Counted from the stretch's first letter, positions 27,101 to 35,783 are shown. The stretch: DNA of 64,000 nucleotides from Metabacillus indicus LMG 22858 (GCF_000708755.2 NZ_JGVU02000022.1:62001-126000); one strand, 5' to 3'. Notes: generated from the sequence alone by a model not told the origin. Numbers and translations: made by a program.

Positions 27101-30100
27101 TCATTCATTCCGTCTGAGACAGTAAAATAATATTCGACTGATTTTCTTCCAATCAAGTCAGGTGAGTAAATGGTATGGTGATAGAGCATATCATCATAAT
27201 CTTCCTTAAGAATGACGCTCTGGTAGTCAGATTGCTTATCGGTCTTGTAGAACAGACGGACCGATTTAACAGAGTTGTTATCCTTCGCATCTGCAAGAAT
27301 ATGAATATCTTCTTTCTGATCTATTTCTGTCAGATCAGTAAGATCTTTTACAGTTGGCGGACTGTTGTCCTCTTTTGGAGTAACCGGTTTTTTTGGAATC
27401 TGGTAGGCTTCAACAGAACCCGGCGCTGCCGCCTTCACGCCTGCGCTGACCTTCACCTGAACGGTTGATCCGTCAGAAGGATATTTGTAGAAGATTCCTT
27501 TATCTGCTGCGGTATCGTCAATTCCGGTTTGCTCATTATAGTAGGCAACAGAAACTTCTTTGTTTGTGTTGGTTGAAACGACAAGACCCCTTGTACTTCC
27601 GTTTGCCATACCACCACTGTAAATACGGACAATATCTTTGTTTTCTTCAAGGTCTGTGCCGTAATTCTTATTAAAGTCGGCTACTGTGCTGTTTTTGTTG
27701 TGGTCATTGATGATCCAGAAAACAAGTGTTTCACCGGAAGGAATCAAAAGATCTTCAGGTACCGAAGGCCAGACAACGTCGGTAGACGGCTCCATGCCGT
27801 AACGGTAATTAATCTTATAGTCTTTAAAATTAACAGTCTGGTTCGTATTATTGTAGATTTCAACAAACTCATACCCGTCACCTGAACCGACATTGGTCGA
27901 ATCAGGAACGACTTCCGTCACAAGGAATGAAGGAAGCTTTTCCGTATCCACTTCAGGAAGATCTACGGCAATCGTTTGTTCTTCTGTAGCAGCAGTGTTG
28001 ATGCCATCAGAGGCTTCAATGTAATAAATCAAATCTGAATGGACGTCAGTACCTGCTATCACTGCATTGTACTGTTCAGGTTTTGCTTCAGCAGGGTTCA
28101 TCGGAACAGATAAAAACGTGCTGTCATTTGCTGATTTGTAGAACAGCGTCGCAAAAGGGACAGCTTTATCATCGGTAATGTCAGCTTCAATGACTATCTC
28201 TACAAAGCCTTCTGCTTTCGTTACAGGAGTATGCGTGATTTCCGGCTTAACAGAATCATTTGTTTCTTCAGGAGCTTTCGCAGGAGAGGATGGGACCTGT
28301 TCTGCGAATATGGCTCCCGGATCAGGATCAGCAAGAGTTTGAAGCTTGCCCATCTCTGTTCCTGTTTTCGGGTACTGGTACTTAACCGTTTTCCCGTTAT
28401 TATCGGTTTCATTGGCCAAATAAGCTGCGGAGATAACTTCAGCTCCTGTGCGGTCTTTTATCGAGATGGCTCTATTGCCTCCGTTAGCGAAGCCTGGGAA
28501 TACATCTTTAAAGAACGCGAGGCTGGCTGATTCCAGCGCTGTTCCGAACTGTTTATTGAAATCCCCGGCTGTCAGATTTCCATTATTAAACCAAAGGACC
28601 AGCGTTTCCTGCGGATTAACCGTCAGACCTTCAGGAATCTTAAAAGGCACTTCGCTGCCTGTATCCGTATAGCGGTATGCAAACGAATAATCAGAAAGCG
28701 ACTGAGTCTTGTCTGTGTTGTTGTAGATTTCAAAGTATTCATAGTAGTCAGTACCCGGTCCTGCTGAATTCGGTGAAATCTCAGTAATCAGGAGGTGCGC
28801 ATAACTGTCGAAATCTTCCGGATCATCAGGTTCTGCCGGAGGGGCTTCCGGCCGGTCAATGACCACCTTGTAGTTTGCGCCGCTGTTGTTCAGCAGCACC
28901 CGGTTATTTGGATCGGTCATTTCAATGTAATAGATGAAACTCTCGCCGGTCAGCTCTTCTTTTGGAATGGAGGCACTGAACGTATTCCCCTCAGAAGCCA
29001 TTGGCGCTTTTTTGAATTCACCGTCTGTTTTGTAATAAAGATGTGCTCTGATGTCGGCAGTGTCATCTGTAATGACCGCAGTGAAAGAAGGAGAGCTGCC
29101 TTCCGTAATTGATGCTAATGTCTCGTGAACAGCAGTAGGCGCCTGATTTTCAGGTGTCGGGACAGTTTCCGACGGTGCCTGTGTGTTCAGAATGGTTCCC
29201 GGCGTGGGATCAGCTTTTTTTTCAAGCTTCTTCATTTCCGTGCCGGATTCAGGGAAGGTGTAATGTACGGACTTGCCGCTGCTGATATCTTCTGCGAGAT
29301 ATGAGGCTGTTGCGGCATCTCCAATTGGACCCGTAATCACAAAGCCGCGGTTTCCGCCATTTGCAAAGTTAGGCGTGCCCGTAAATTCTACAACCTGCTC
29401 AGAAGTTAATTGGACACTGTATTTTTGATTAAAGTCTTCAAGGGATTTATCTGTCAGGTTCAGCCAAAGAACGGCTGTCTTCCCTGAACCAAGAGTATAA
29501 GGACTGAAAAGAGCCGGTTTATCCGTGCTGCTTCCGTCCGTATAGCGGAGTGAAATGGTGTAGTGGTCTAAGATGACGGGCTTATCTGTTGGATTGTGTA
29601 CTTCTATGTATTCAAATTCGTCTGCACCGGCATTGTCGGCCATTATTTCTGTAATAAGGAGGGGGGAGCCGGTCATCTGCACACCACTCTTATTTTCTGT
29701 TTCAATGGCTGCTTCAGACGGTGTTTTTTGCTCCTTTTCAGAAGGTTCCTGCTCAATGTTTGGTTCATCGGAAGGCTCCTGTTCAGGTTTTGGTTCACTT
29801 GATTCAGCAGGCTCTTGTTCAGGCTCTGCTTTTTTAGATTGAACAGGTTTTTGTTCTGTCTCCGTTTCCTTTACCTGATCCGGAGTTTGAGCTGCGGGAG
29901 GTGTCTGCTGACCATCTTGCTCAGCCGGTATTTCCAGCTTGCTTTCAGGTGCCACAGGATTTGCTTCGGCTTCTGCTGGCAGAGCATCCTGCTCCTTTTT
30001 GTCCGTCTCCGTTTCATCGGCTGGAACAGCAGTTACTGAACCTGATGGAACTTCATTTACTTCTGCAGACACGTTTGCCGGAGTAAAGGCGGCAAGCAGA

Positions 30101-30165
30101 TTTGAGACAAGCATCATAAGAATTAAGGGATAAATAAAACACGAACGTCTTTTTTGGCGTGACAT
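24145..30165 (-). CDS. Giant cell-wall-anchored metallophosphoesterase with lamin-tail domains
   Basis: About 2006 residues. Domains in order: signal peptide (cleavage after ANVSA near residue 34); Pro/Glu/Lys-rich linker (to ~155); three lamin-tail (LTD) domains starting near 170, 457 and 747 (each opens LLITEI or FLVTEV and contains the EYIEVHNP / EYFEIYNN / EFVEIYNN motif); loop-rich beta domains after each; an Ig-like domain near 1250; a calcineurin-type phosphoesterase from about 1520 to 1800 (SDTQYY, HTGDLVN, GNHDVD, SGHYHA); a Gly/Pro-rich spacer; and a sorting signal LPSTAT, hydrophobic helix and RRKR tail. It should be secreted and linked to peptidoglycan by a class D-like sortase, which is not in this window. 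ATG 30165 has AAGGAG six bases upstream. A role in extracellular nucleotide or phosphodiester use is inference. Confidence 0.88.
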   Translation of the reverse strand: MSRQKRRSCFIYPLILMMLVSNLLAAFTPANVSAEVNEVPSGSVTAVPADETETDKKEQDALPAEAEANPVAPESKLEIPAEQDGQQTPPAAQTPDQVKETETEQKPVQSKKAEPEQEPAESSEPKPEQEPSDEPNIEQEPSEKEQKTPSEAAIETENKSGVQMTGSPLLITEIMADNAGADEFEYIEVHNPTDKPVILDHYTISLRYTDGSSTDKPALFSPYTLGSGKTAVLWLNLTDKSLEDFNQKYSVQLTSEQVVEFTGTPNFANGGNRGFVITGPIGDAATASYLAEDISSGKSVHYTFPESGTEMKKLEKKADPTPGTILNTQAPSETVPTPENQAPTAVHETLASITEGSSPSFTAVITDDTADIRAHLYYKTDGEFKKAPMASEGNTFSASIPKEELTGESFIYYIEMTDPNNRVLLNNSGANYKVVIDRPEAPPAEPDDPEDFDSYAHLLITEISPNSAGPGTDYYEYFEIYNNTDKTQSLSDYSFAYRYTDTGSEVPFKIPEGLTVNPQETLVLWFNNGNLTAGDFNKQFGTALESASLAFFKDVFPGFANGGNRAISIKDRTGAEVISAAYLANETDNNGKTVKYQYPKTGTEMGKLQTLADPDPGAIFAEQVPSSPAKAPEETNDSVKPEITHTPVTKAEGFVEIVIEADITDDKAVPFATLFYKSANDSTFLSVPMNPAEAKPEQYNAVIAGTDVHSDLIYYIEASDGINTAATEEQTIAVDLPEVDTEKLPSFLVTEVVPDSTNVGSGDGYEFVEIYNNTNQTVNFKDYKINYRYGMEPSTDVVWPSVPEDLLIPSGETLVFWIINDHNKNSTVADFNKNYGTDLEENKDIVRIYSGGMANGSTRGLVVSTNTNKEVSVAYYNEQTGIDDTAADKGIFYKYPSDGSTVQVKVSAGVKAAAPGSVEAYQIPKKPVTPKEDNSPPTVKDLTDLTEIDQKEDIHILADAKDNNSVKSVRLFYKTDKQSDYQSVILKEDYDDMLYHHTIYSPDLIGRKSVEYYFTVSDGMNETVSSKKKIAITSDFDGADLRLNLENGQILSGEKVIKATAKEGNPDQISIKIDGKEAEETYRSIERTAYFAFEANGLNTYFQNAVTMGEDILYLMDKDWLTDWKTYTVPVDPERIQTGENILTVRSGNKASPFDLESEENRDDYTIRNVRLVLSDGTVLRPDNFADEKKIMTMNDAHPFEDFSFQLADELATSKTYKWDTKSSFDGDHVISVQHLNRAVTAAVKVDNTAPVITPSIEEGKEYKGSFEINAGIEDSIAGIASSEAWLDGAKIDLPYSTASGKMKPGDHQLTVKAADKAGNHVEKVIKFKTANENPDKIELIGPADGAKGLPAGDPKLQIKVTDPSNDSMNVSFYKGYQYTPSDSSVKSFKHAADTEPPKQQAPAGEQAFTSEDIQLTSKKDGTYLTTDSSTQFPYHRFDVTVDPAVDDSDHIELKWDGNSLEGRKVSMYAWSHKQKNWSLVDVEIAGTEDFELTGSVQAGEFVKGSKINVLVQDEIPKSPEEYDYTFAWMSDTQYYSESYPHIYQRQTEWIAQKQEELKIKYVFHTGDLVNISTDEKQWKNADTSMKVLDDQNIPYGVLAGNHDVDQVSNDYTDYYRYFGEDRFQSKDYYGGSYLNNRGHYDLISAGGNDYIMVYLGWGVTDEGIDWMNDVLSAYPERKAILSFHEYLLASGTRHPLGEKLYNEVVVPNKNVFAVLSGHYHAAKTYIDQIDDNGDGTPDRTVTQMLADYQAGPEGGQGYMRLLHFDQDNNRILVNTYSPYLDDYNYYDTGEFPEMDEFEISLDLAPAEKRIATDSFSVNVYTDQAIGSDENIESGSIAETIWTGLETGQTYFWYALAEDSFTGNTVSDIWSFTKGEKGKAPDEEDPSSPPADGGEDTGNPPADGGGNTGNPPAGGGNPGEDSGNNVPGASPDKNGQAKESENPRVPDNEDSARDHDSTPEDSNDAAKGSHLPSTATEMYNLLAAGGLFIFAGASVLLYQRRKRSVS

Positions 30166-30340
30166 GAAAATCTCCTTTTTTACAATTTTTTTACACAAAT
30201 TCAATTTTAGTTGGAAGATGTAGGGTTTTCGTGAATTTGACGTAAAAATAATGTAAATATTGGGGTATTTTGCTCAATTCTGTCATTTTATGATGCATGA
30301 GGGAGGGAATTTGGCTCAAATAAAGGGTTTCAGCATAAAA

Positions 30341-30372
30341 AAAAGAGGGTACGGTATTACCGTACTCTCTGG
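30341..30372 (-). terminator. Terminator of the ECF sigma/anti-sigma operon
   Basis: AGAGGGTACGGTA / TACCGTACTCTCT, 13-bp stem with one wobble, T run on the minus strand. Confidence 0.85.
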
Positions 30373-30376
30373 GGGA

Positions 30377-31141
30377 CTATAGCTGTGACGCAAGTACAAC
30401 AGCGCCTTCAGGAGCTTTATTTCCTGCTTTTGGTTCAATCGTTATGGCTATCGTATCCCAGTTGAATCCGCCTTCCAGATTCATTTCGTACATGACGGCA
30501 CCATGTCCGGATGAATCTGGAACGAATGAACCTGCCGCTACCGGCTTGTCATTTTCTATCAGCCATACTTGATAGACTTCGCCGTCATTCAGCTGCTTCA
30601 ACTGCTCGGCCTGAAGAAAGACCATTTCTTTAGAGTCTTTTTCCATCAGGGCTGCCATAGCTGTTGTTTCGCTCAGCTGATCATCGACAGGTGCTAGTGC
30701 AACCTGTTTTTTAAGATCGTCCATACTGAAAGCTTTTTCCTGAGGAGCTTCATTCTCCATCTGAGTGACAAAATAAGCATTTCCAAGCAATGATGCAAAA
30801 AGCAGAGCTGCAACAGACGGGAGGACAAATCGTTTTGGCCGTTTTTCGGACTTAATGCCAATAGGGGTAACGGTCTCCTTGGTCGGTTCTATCTTTTCAT
30901 CCTTCATTTCAAGAGGAGTATCAGACTCAAACACATTTCCGAGAATTCTCTGCTTCATTTCCTTCGGCGGCTGCACCGGCACAGACAAATAAGGGAGGTC
31001 TTCGGTCAGCGAGGTCAATTCCTGAAATTCTTCTGAGCAATCAGGACAGGACTTCAAATGAGCTTCAAATTCAGCCTTTTCTGCCGGTGTCAAATTTTCA
31101 CTATAATAATCATACAGCTTTTCACACATTTGGCTACTCAT
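30377..31141 (-). CDS. Membrane anti-sigma factor (zf-HC2 plus RskA-like domain)
   Basis: About 254 residues. The N-terminal 60 form an anti-sigma zinc domain (MCEKLYDYYSENLTPAEKAEFEAHLKSCPDC pattern, with HxxxCxxC), followed by a linker, one membrane helix (LPSVAALLFASLLGNAYFV) and an extracytoplasmic RskA-type domain (VYQVWLIENDKPVAAGSF, AITIEPKAGNKAPEG). It should hold the neighbouring ECF sigma factor inactive at the membrane until an envelope signal triggers its release. The ATG at 31141 with GGGAGG upstream lies within the end of the sigma gene (8-bp overlap). Confidence 0.88.
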   Translation of the reverse strand: MSSQMCEKLYDYYSENLTPAEKAEFEAHLKSCPDCSEEFQELTSLTEDLPYLSVPVQPPKEMKQRILGNVFESDTPLEMKDEKIEPTKETVTPIGIKSEKRPKRFVLPSVAALLFASLLGNAYFVTQMENEAPQEKAFSMDDLKKQVALAPVDDQLSETTAMAALMEKDSKEMVFLQAEQLKQLNDGEVYQVWLIENDKPVAAGSFVPDSSGHGAVMYEMNLEGGFNWDTIAITIEPKAGNKAPEGAVVLASQL

Positions 31142-31697
31142 CCATAACCCTCCCTTCTTTTTCAAGCATGCTCCTCAGGTGTTTCAGCGCAAGCCTTATT
31201 CGTCCTTTCACTGTTCCAAGCGGTATCTGGTACACATCCGAGATCTTCTGCTGGGTAAACCCTTTAAAATAGAAAAGTTCTATCATCTGCTGCTGGTCCT
31301 TTTTCAGTTTGGACACAGCTTCTCTTAAAATCTCGCCTTTTTCCATCCATTCAACCTCATGTTCGACGGATTGTTCCGGAGTGGAAACAGAGTCCTTTTC
31401 TAATATTTCGACGGTGTCCGCCTTTTTATGTTTGCGAATCAGGTCAATGGCCTGATTTCTTGTGACGGTTAATAGCCAGGAGGTGAATTTTCCTTTGCTG
31501 CTGTCGTAGACACTTTTCCCGTGCCACAGCTTCATAAAAACATCCTGAAGAACTTCTTCAGCGAGAGTATGATCATGAGTGATGCGGAAGGCAAAAGAGT
31601 AAAGCAGTTTTTCGTAGCGGTCGTACATAGCTTCCAGAGCATCCTTGTCTTTCCTCAGGATCCTTTCGTACAACTTAGCGTCGTCGTTTACTGTCAT
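31134..31697 (-). CDS. ECF-family RNA polymerase sigma factor (SigK/RskA class)
   Basis: 187 residues. Region 2 is seen at MYDRYEKLLYSFAFRITHD and EEVLQDVFMKLWHG; region 4 at LKKDQQQMIELFYFKGFTQQKISDVYQIPLGTVKGRIRLAL. The pairing with an RskA-type anti-sigma places it with the SigK-like ECF group, different from SigM/W/X of B. subtilis. AGGAGA site. The next transcription unit in the same direction is the giant surface phosphoesterase, a possible target by location only. Confidence 0.9.
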   Translation of the reverse strand: MTVNDDAKLYERILRKDKDALEAMYDRYEKLLYSFAFRITHDHTLAEEVLQDVFMKLWHGKSVYDSSKGKFTSWLLTVTRNQAIDLIRKHKKADTVEILEKDSVSTPEQSVEHEVEWMEKGEILREAVSKLKKDQQQMIELFYFKGFTQQKISDVYQIPLGTVKGRIRLALKHLRSMLEKEGRVMDE

Positions 31698-31711
31698 CTC
31701 CTAATCTCCTC

Positions 31712-31739
31712 TAATTTAATCAGACATTCGTCTAAATTA
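31712..31739. promoter_or_regulatory. Inverted repeat upstream of the ECF sigma gene
   Basis: TAATTTAAT-C-AGAC (31712-31725), ATTC, GTCT-AAATTA (31730-31739): a dyad with AGAC/GTCT at the centre, just before the ribosome site of the sigma gene. It could be an operator or a 5' mRNA hairpin. No clear ECF-type promoter was identified by eye. Confidence 0.3.
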
Positions 31740-31842
31740 AAGAATATCATTTATTGTCGCATATTGGAAAGCGGGAGACGGTTTATTCCTGCTGTAAAGC
31801 TAACGGATTAAATATAATTTTGTATCACATTCTCAAAAAAAA

Positions 31843-31867
31843 AAAAAACGCCGTAGTGGCGTTTTTT
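31843..31867 (-). terminator. Terminator of the nrdA-nrdB operon
   Basis: AAAAAACGCC / GGCGTTTTTT, perfect 10-bp stem with a 5-nt loop; a 14-base A tract on the plus strand gives the minus-strand U tract. Confidence 0.9.
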
Positions 31868-31876
31868 ACAAATGAT

Positions 31877-32920
31877 TTACAAATCATCAAATCCGTTGTC
31901 AATTGAGTTGACCTTTGTATACTGTCTTGACTTCTGCTCGAAAAAGTCTGATTTTCCGAGGTCAACCTCTTCGTAGGCCTTGATCCATTTCAGCGGGTTT
32001 GTCCGGTTTGCTTCAAACGGACGCTCAAAGCCCAGCTGATTGCATCTTAAGTTTGCATAAAATTTAATATAATCGTCCACATCCTGCATATGGATGCCGT
32101 CGATTTTGTTCCCGATAATGGTGCGTCCCCACTCGATTTCAAGGGTGGCTGCTTCTTTAAAGGTTTTCTGAACGAATGCTGCCAGCTCAGGTGTATCATA
32201 CTCCGGATATTCGCGGAGAATTTCCTTGAAAATTTTCACGAACAGATCCACATGAATTTGCTCATCCCGATTAATATAGTTAATCATCGTGGAGGTGGCG
32301 ACCATTTTTTGATTACGCGCGAGATTATAAAAATACGCGAATCCCGAGTAGAAAAAGAGCCCTTCAAGAATGACGTCATACACAATCGATTTCAGCAGAT
32401 TCAGTACATTCGCTTCCTCAGCAAACGCCTGGTAGCCGTTTGTCACAAATTCATTTCTCTTCCGCAGCGTCGGTTCGCTGCGCCAGTATTCAAACACTTC
32501 ATCCTGAACATGCTTTGGAACGATGCTTGATAAAACATATGAGTAGGAATGGTTGTGGATGACTTCCTGCTGGGCGAGCATAATCATCAGGGCATTGATG
32601 CTTGAGTCTGTGATATACTCCGCTACTTTTCCGGCATAATCAGTCTGGATGCTGTCAAGAAGGGCGAGAAGGCCGATGATTTTAAGAAATGCCTCCTGTT
32701 CGTCACCTGAAAGTTCGGGAAACTGTTTTATGTCCCCCGACATGTTGATCTCAAACGGCGTCCAGAAATTGGAGAGCATTTTCTTGTATTTTGCATAAGC
32801 CCAGGGATAGGATACGTCGTCCCAGTTTAAAACATTGGAGCTCCTTCCATTAATGATGGAAGTTGAACGGTTTGGTGCAGAAGCGTCCATGATCGGACGC
32901 GCGTTCAATGAATGTGTCAT
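31877..32920 (-). CDS. nrdB: Class I ribonucleotide reductase, beta subunit
   Basis: 347 residues. Iron ligands and radical site align with E. coli NrdB by eye: D89 (LLDSIQ), E119 and H122 (QQEVIHNH) and the radical Tyr at 126 (HSY, seven after E119 as in E. coli), followed by EGLFFYSGFAYF and NRDEQIHVDLF with the second Glu/His set. It houses the diferric-tyrosyl (or Mn) cofactor that starts radical chemistry in the alpha subunit. It lies 17 bp after the alpha gene in the same operon. No NrdI gene is adjacent, unlike in typical class Ib operons. Confidence 0.93.
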   Translation of the reverse strand: MTHSLNARPIMDASAPNRSTSIINGRSSNVLNWDDVSYPWAYAKYKKMLSNFWTPFEINMSGDIKQFPELSGDEQEAFLKIIGLLALLDSIQTDYAGKVAEYITDSSINALMIMLAQQEVIHNHSYSYVLSSIVPKHVQDEVFEYWRSEPTLRKRNEFVTNGYQAFAEEANVLNLLKSIVYDVILEGLFFYSGFAYFYNLARNQKMVATSTMINYINRDEQIHVDLFVKIFKEILREYPEYDTPELAAFVQKTFKEAATLEIEWGRTIIGNKIDGIHMQDVDDYIKFYANLRCNQLGFERPFEANRTNPLKWIKAYEEVDLGKSDFFEQKSRQYTKVNSIDNGFDDL

Positions 32921-32937
32921 ATACGATCTCTCCTTTA

Positions 32938-35208
32938 TCAGCTTGCGCAGGATTCGCAGTCTTCGATATCGCTTGATGTTGACCGGACGTAGTAAGTGGT
33001 TTTAAGACCCGCTTTCCATGCTGTCAGGTGCAGGTCGAGCAGCTCTTTTGCTTTTATGGTGTTGCGGACGTAAAAGTTAAATGAGACAGATTGATCGATG
33101 TGCTTTTGTCTGGCTGCGTTCTGTTTAATGCTCCACATCTGGTCAATCAAATAGGCTGACTTATAAAACCAGGTGGTTTCTGCATTCAAGTCCGGTGCAG
33201 TAACAGGTATTTTGTAGTCTTTTTTCTCTTCAGAGTACATTTTTTGAAAAATAGGATCGATGCTTGCCGTGCTTCCCGCGAGAATCGATGTTGAAGCATT
33301 CGGGGCAACGGCCATTAAATATCCGTTTCGGATGCCGTTTACTTTAATCTTTTCTGAAAGCTCATCCCATGGCATAGAGTCAGATGTATAGTTTCTGTTC
33401 TTAAAGTAGTCGCCGGTATGCCAGCCTGAACCTTCAAAGACAGGATAGGCGCCTTTTTCTTCAGCAAGCCTCATGCTTGCCTGAATCGTGTAAAAGGCTA
33501 TTTTTTCATAGAGTTCATCTGCATACTGAACGGCTTCTTCGTCTTCCCAGCGCAGACGCTTAAGAGCAAGAAGGTGGTGCCATCCAAAGGTTCCGAGGCC
33601 GACTGCACGGTACTTTTTGTTTGTGAGCTTAGCCTGAAGAACGGGAATGTCATTTAAATCGATGACGTTATCGAGCATTCTGACCTGAACGTGGATCAGC
33701 CGCTCAAGCACATCATCTGACACAGCGCGGGCAAGGTTGATGGAAGAGAGGTTGCACACAACAAAATCTCCCGGTGTTTTAACAGTAATGATTTTGCCGT
33801 CTTCTGTATACTGTTCATCCATTGTTGTCGGGCTTTGGTTCTGAGTGATTTCTGTACAGAGATTGCTGCAGTAAACCATTCCTTTATGCGCATTGGGATT
33901 TTTCCGGTTCACTTCATCCCGGTAAAACATAAAGGGGGTCCCTGACTCAAGCTGGCTTTTCATAATGCCCTTCATAATGTCAATTGCAGGAACGGTAGTT
34001 TTTGAGAGTTCCGGATGATTGGCGCATTCCCAATATTTTTCGCGGAACGACCCTGCGCCTTTTTGCTCATCATAATAATCTTCCAAGGAGTAACCCATGA
34101 CTTTCCGAACTTCATGAGGGTCGAACAAATGCCACTCTCCGCGGTTTTCAGCCTGTTCCATGAAAAGGTCCGGCAGGCAGACGCCGGTGAAGAGGTCATG
34201 TGTGCGTAAACGCTCATCCCCGTTGTTCAGCTTGGAATCAAGGAAGGAATAGATATCCTTGTGCCAGACGTCGAGGTAAACGGCGATCGCACCTTTTCTT
34301 TGCCCGAGCTGATCCACGCTTACCGCCGTATTGTTCAGCTGCTTCATCCACGGTATGACACCGGACGATACTCCTTTAAAGCCTTTAATATCACTCCCGC
34401 GGCTGCGGATTTTCCCGAGATAAACGCCGATGCCTCCGCCTGATTTTGAAAGATTGGCAATGTCTGTGTTGCTGTCGAAGATGCCCTGCAGACTGTCATC
34501 AACTGTATCAATAAAACAGCTGGACAGCTGTCCGACAGGCTTTCCTGCGTTTGACAAAGTCGGAGTCGCAACGGTCATATATAAATTGCTGAGTGCCCAG
34601 TACGCTTCTTTTACAAGCTGGAGGCGGTGTTCCGTTTTCTCCTTTGCCATCAGCGTCATGGCGATGACGAGATACCTCTCCTGGGGAAGCTCATAAACCG
34701 ACTTGTCATAATCTCTCGCAAGATACCGGTCAGAGAGTGTCCGGAGCCCGATGTATGTAAAAAGCTTGTCTTTGTCATGGTCAATGACTTCTGAAAGCTG
34801 TTCAATTTCTTCTTCGGAATAAGAGTCAAGAAGGTGTCTGCTGTAGATGCCTTTTGCTGTAAGGGTTTTAATCAGCGACAGAAAGGTGCCGCCTCCTGAT
34901 TCCCTGTTATATGCCGCTTCTTTATACAGCTTTTTTAGATAAATCCGGGCACAGAAAAAGGTCCATTCCGGCTGAAGCTCACTGATATTTGAAAGGCCTT
35001 CGAGAATGAGCAGGTTGGTCACCTGAGAGGCAGAACAGACAGTCCGGCCTTCCATGCTTTGAACAGCTCTTTCGGTGTATGTATGGAGGTCAAGCTCTTT
35101 AAAATCTTTTCCGGTTTCAGAAATAAAGTCAGTCAGCCGCTGCGGTGAGAACGGGGCTTTTTCGTTTGTCAGTTCGTTTACGATGACAGTGGTTATTTTG
35201 GTTGCCAT
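32938..35208 (-). CDS. nrdA: Class I ribonucleotide reductase, alpha subunit
   Basis: 756 residues. ATP-cone at the N-terminus (about 5-95). Catalytic residues include the SSCF cysteine near 227, the NLCTE motif with the thiyl-radical Cys451, VVCNLSSINL with the partner cysteine near 479, and a C-terminal redox pair ending CESCAS. It reduces ribonucleoside diphosphates to deoxy forms using the beta-subunit radical. The length and C-terminus are of the class Ia/NrdA type. Transcription is likely governed by the upstream cobalamin riboswitch and NrdR-like boxes. Confidence 0.94.
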   Translation of the reverse strand: MATKITTVIVNELTNEKAPFSPQRLTDFISETGKDFKELDLHTYTERAVQSMEGRTVCSASQVTNLLILEGLSNISELQPEWTFFCARIYLKKLYKEAAYNRESGGGTFLSLIKTLTAKGIYSRHLLDSYSEEEIEQLSEVIDHDKDKLFTYIGLRTLSDRYLARDYDKSVYELPQERYLVIAMTLMAKEKTEHRLQLVKEAYWALSNLYMTVATPTLSNAGKPVGQLSSCFIDTVDDSLQGIFDSNTDIANLSKSGGGIGVYLGKIRSRGSDIKGFKGVSSGVIPWMKQLNNTAVSVDQLGQRKGAIAVYLDVWHKDIYSFLDSKLNNGDERLRTHDLFTGVCLPDLFMEQAENRGEWHLFDPHEVRKVMGYSLEDYYDEQKGAGSFREKYWECANHPELSKTTVPAIDIMKGIMKSQLESGTPFMFYRDEVNRKNPNAHKGMVYCSNLCTEITQNQSPTTMDEQYTEDGKIITVKTPGDFVVCNLSSINLARAVSDDVLERLIHVQVRMLDNVIDLNDIPVLQAKLTNKKYRAVGLGTFGWHHLLALKRLRWEDEEAVQYADELYEKIAFYTIQASMRLAEEKGAYPVFEGSGWHTGDYFKNRNYTSDSMPWDELSEKIKVNGIRNGYLMAVAPNASTSILAGSTASIDPIFQKMYSEEKKDYKIPVTAPDLNAETTWFYKSAYLIDQMWSIKQNAARQKHIDQSVSFNFYVRNTIKAKELLDLHLTAWKAGLKTTYYVRSTSSDIEDCESCAS

Positions 35209-35285
35209 AAGACATCCTCCTCATTTATAGTTCGGATTTCCGTATAACGGTCATTGATCTTTCAGGAAAAAAACTGCGGAAAATC

Positions 35286-35316
35286 AAAAAAACCGCCCAT
35301 GAGAACATGAGCGGAT
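35286..35316 (-). terminator. Riboswitch-linked terminator in the nrd leader
   Basis: CCGCCCATG / CATGAGCGG (35293-35314) with one mismatch, followed on the minus strand by TTTTTTTGATTTT. It lies between the cobalamin riboswitch and nrdA, so it is the probable expression platform. Confidence 0.8.
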
Positions 35317-35404
35317 CAAACGATAGAATAAGAGGGTGCACGCATCCCTGTTACTGGCCATCGTTTCATCTCCTCAGTCCCCGAAGAATTCGAAACTTCT
35401 GCAA

Positions 35405-35565
35405 ATCTAAGGCAGGTCTCCTGACTTGTGATCACTCTGCGCTGAGTCCTTCCCATACATTTCTCTCGTACAGTGGTATTCCCAGTTCGTCACACTTACA
35501 GTTGCGGGGACAGTTCCGGATTTGCACCGGATTCCCTTTTAAGCCAACATGTTGGCACCTTAATT
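35405..35565 (-). ncRNA. Adenosylcobalamin riboswitch (B12 box) upstream of nrdA
   Basis: Read on the minus strand the segment contains the conserved B12-element blocks in the right order: AAGGTGCC near the 5' end, GGGAATCCGGTGCAAATCC, GGAACTGTCCCCGCAACTG, and at the 3' end AGTCAGGAGACCTGCC (35411-35426). This is the class-I cobalamin aptamer. A terminator hairpin follows before nrdA. When AdoCbl binds, the operon should be switched off, as known for class I reductase genes in organisms that also own a B12-dependent class II enzyme. Confidence 0.95.
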
Positions 35566-35574
35566 CGCTGATTA

Positions 35575-35622
35575 TTTCAATATGTGGTATGTAGTTTTAG
35601 TAGTAAAATCAATATGTTGTGT
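35575..35622. promoter_or_regulatory. Two NrdR-like boxes upstream of the nrd riboswitch
   Basis: 35607-35622 reads AATCAATATGTTGTGT and 35575-35590 reads TTTCAATATGTGGTAT. Against the NrdR box ACACWATATNTWGTGT the first matches 14 of 16 positions and the second about 11. They are 32 bp apart, i.e. three helical turns, the usual spacing of NrdR box pairs. They lie just upstream of the riboswitch 5' end, where the promoter must be. Confidence 0.65.
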
Positions 35623-35783
35623 TGTTTGATATTCTCATCATAAATGACATGGGTTATAATTTCAACTGAAATCTATGAAAATGTCGAAAGAAAAATAGAA
35701 AACCATTTTACAGTTCAGCGTGTTTCATCATACCATAGGTTAAAGGGAAGGTTACACTAAGTCTTATAAAAAGGAGATTTATC

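Noticed and set aside
35307-35594. A 95-codon open frame on the plus strand
   Set aside because: It lies entirely within the nrd leader, antisense to the cobalamin riboswitch.
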